Assembly: GCA_002730475.1 (NCBI GenBank)
Contig: PCAG01000002.1
Span: 11,628-45,716, forward strand
Source of the DNA: Spirochaetales bacterium
GTDB taxonomy: Bacteria; Desulfobacterota_D; UBA1144
Length of the DNA stretch: 34,089 nucleotides
Direction: 5' to 3'
Below are positions 34,066 to 34,089 of the stretch, piece by piece. The first letter of the stretch is position 1. Every line of letters starts with the position of its first letter. A program made the translations under genes and the position numbers. The notes under the pieces were generated by a model. That model did no database searches and was not told the DNA's origin. It saw only the letters and a list, made by a program, of their open reading frames with translations.

Positions 34066-34089
34066 GACATAGATGATAAACTAAAGCGC

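Noticed and set aside
1..34089. CRISPR array, prophage, transposase or toxin-antitoxin pair
   Set aside because: I saw no regularly spaced repeats, integrase or transposase motifs, or small toxin-like gene pairs anywhere in the window.

Overview
This is a dense, ordinary-looking chromosomal window from an AT-rich bacterium with a compact genome. Nearly every base is coding, many neighbours overlap by 4 to 45 bases, and the longest stretch without a gene is the 220 bases upstream of dnaA. No phage, IS element, CRISPR array or rRNA operon is visible. The gene set suggests a free-living bacterium of Gram-negative type with DAP-containing peptidoglycan and its own NAD, histidine and proline synthesis. 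Supporting genes are MurA, LL-diaminopimelate aminotransferase, GlnD, the de novo NAD genes, short-form HisG and ProC. It also appears to use cofactor F420 (NpdG and CofC) and cobalamin (a PduO-type adenosyltransferase), and to carry a two-subunit 2-oxoglutarate:ferredoxin oxidoreductase. The prmC-murA-hisG order recalls deltaproteobacteria-like genomes, while F420 and KorAB also occur in Chloroflexota and Actinobacteriota. I cannot place the organism with confidence; streamlined marine lineages such as Dadabacteria, SAR324 or SAR202 are guesses.

Layout. Positions 1-1698 hold dnaA (minus strand) with a four-box DnaA-box cluster and an AT-rich tract upstream, which together look like an origin or dnaA control region. 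Positions 1699-4417 are the overlapping minus-strand group prmC-murA-hisG. Positions 4452-7594 run on the plus strand: yggS, proC, yggT, a DUF167 gene, npdG and a groES without groEL. cofC (minus), xthA (plus) and replicative helicase dnaB (minus) follow. Positions 10451-11187 encode a YhhQ-type queuosine-precursor transporter broken by a one-base shift in a T8 tract. A CAT-anticodon tRNA (plus) lies flush against nadA.

Positions 11320-20805 form a long minus-strand cluster, in transcription order pduO-type adenosyltransferase, glnD, nadB, korA, korB, nadC, nadA. It combines nitrogen-status signalling, NAD synthesis and 2-oxoglutarate metabolism. The rest holds a MidA-type methyltransferase, dapL, leuS (minus), a family 4 uracil-DNA glycosylase overlapping a YyaL-type thioredoxin-domain gene, mnmG (minus), a class I glutamine amidotransferase-like hydrolase, uvrA, and a small single-membrane-segment protein gene (minus) at the edge.

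The most notable signals are regulatory rather than new protein families. Several genes that begin transcription units have a -10-like hexamer 5-6 bases before the start codon and no Shine-Dalgarno, which predicts leaderless mRNAs. Two such hexamers are built over the stop codon of the preceding gene. Convergent genes abut or overlap with no room for hairpin terminators. The transporter frameshift is either an error, a decaying gene, or a candidate for transcriptional slippage.
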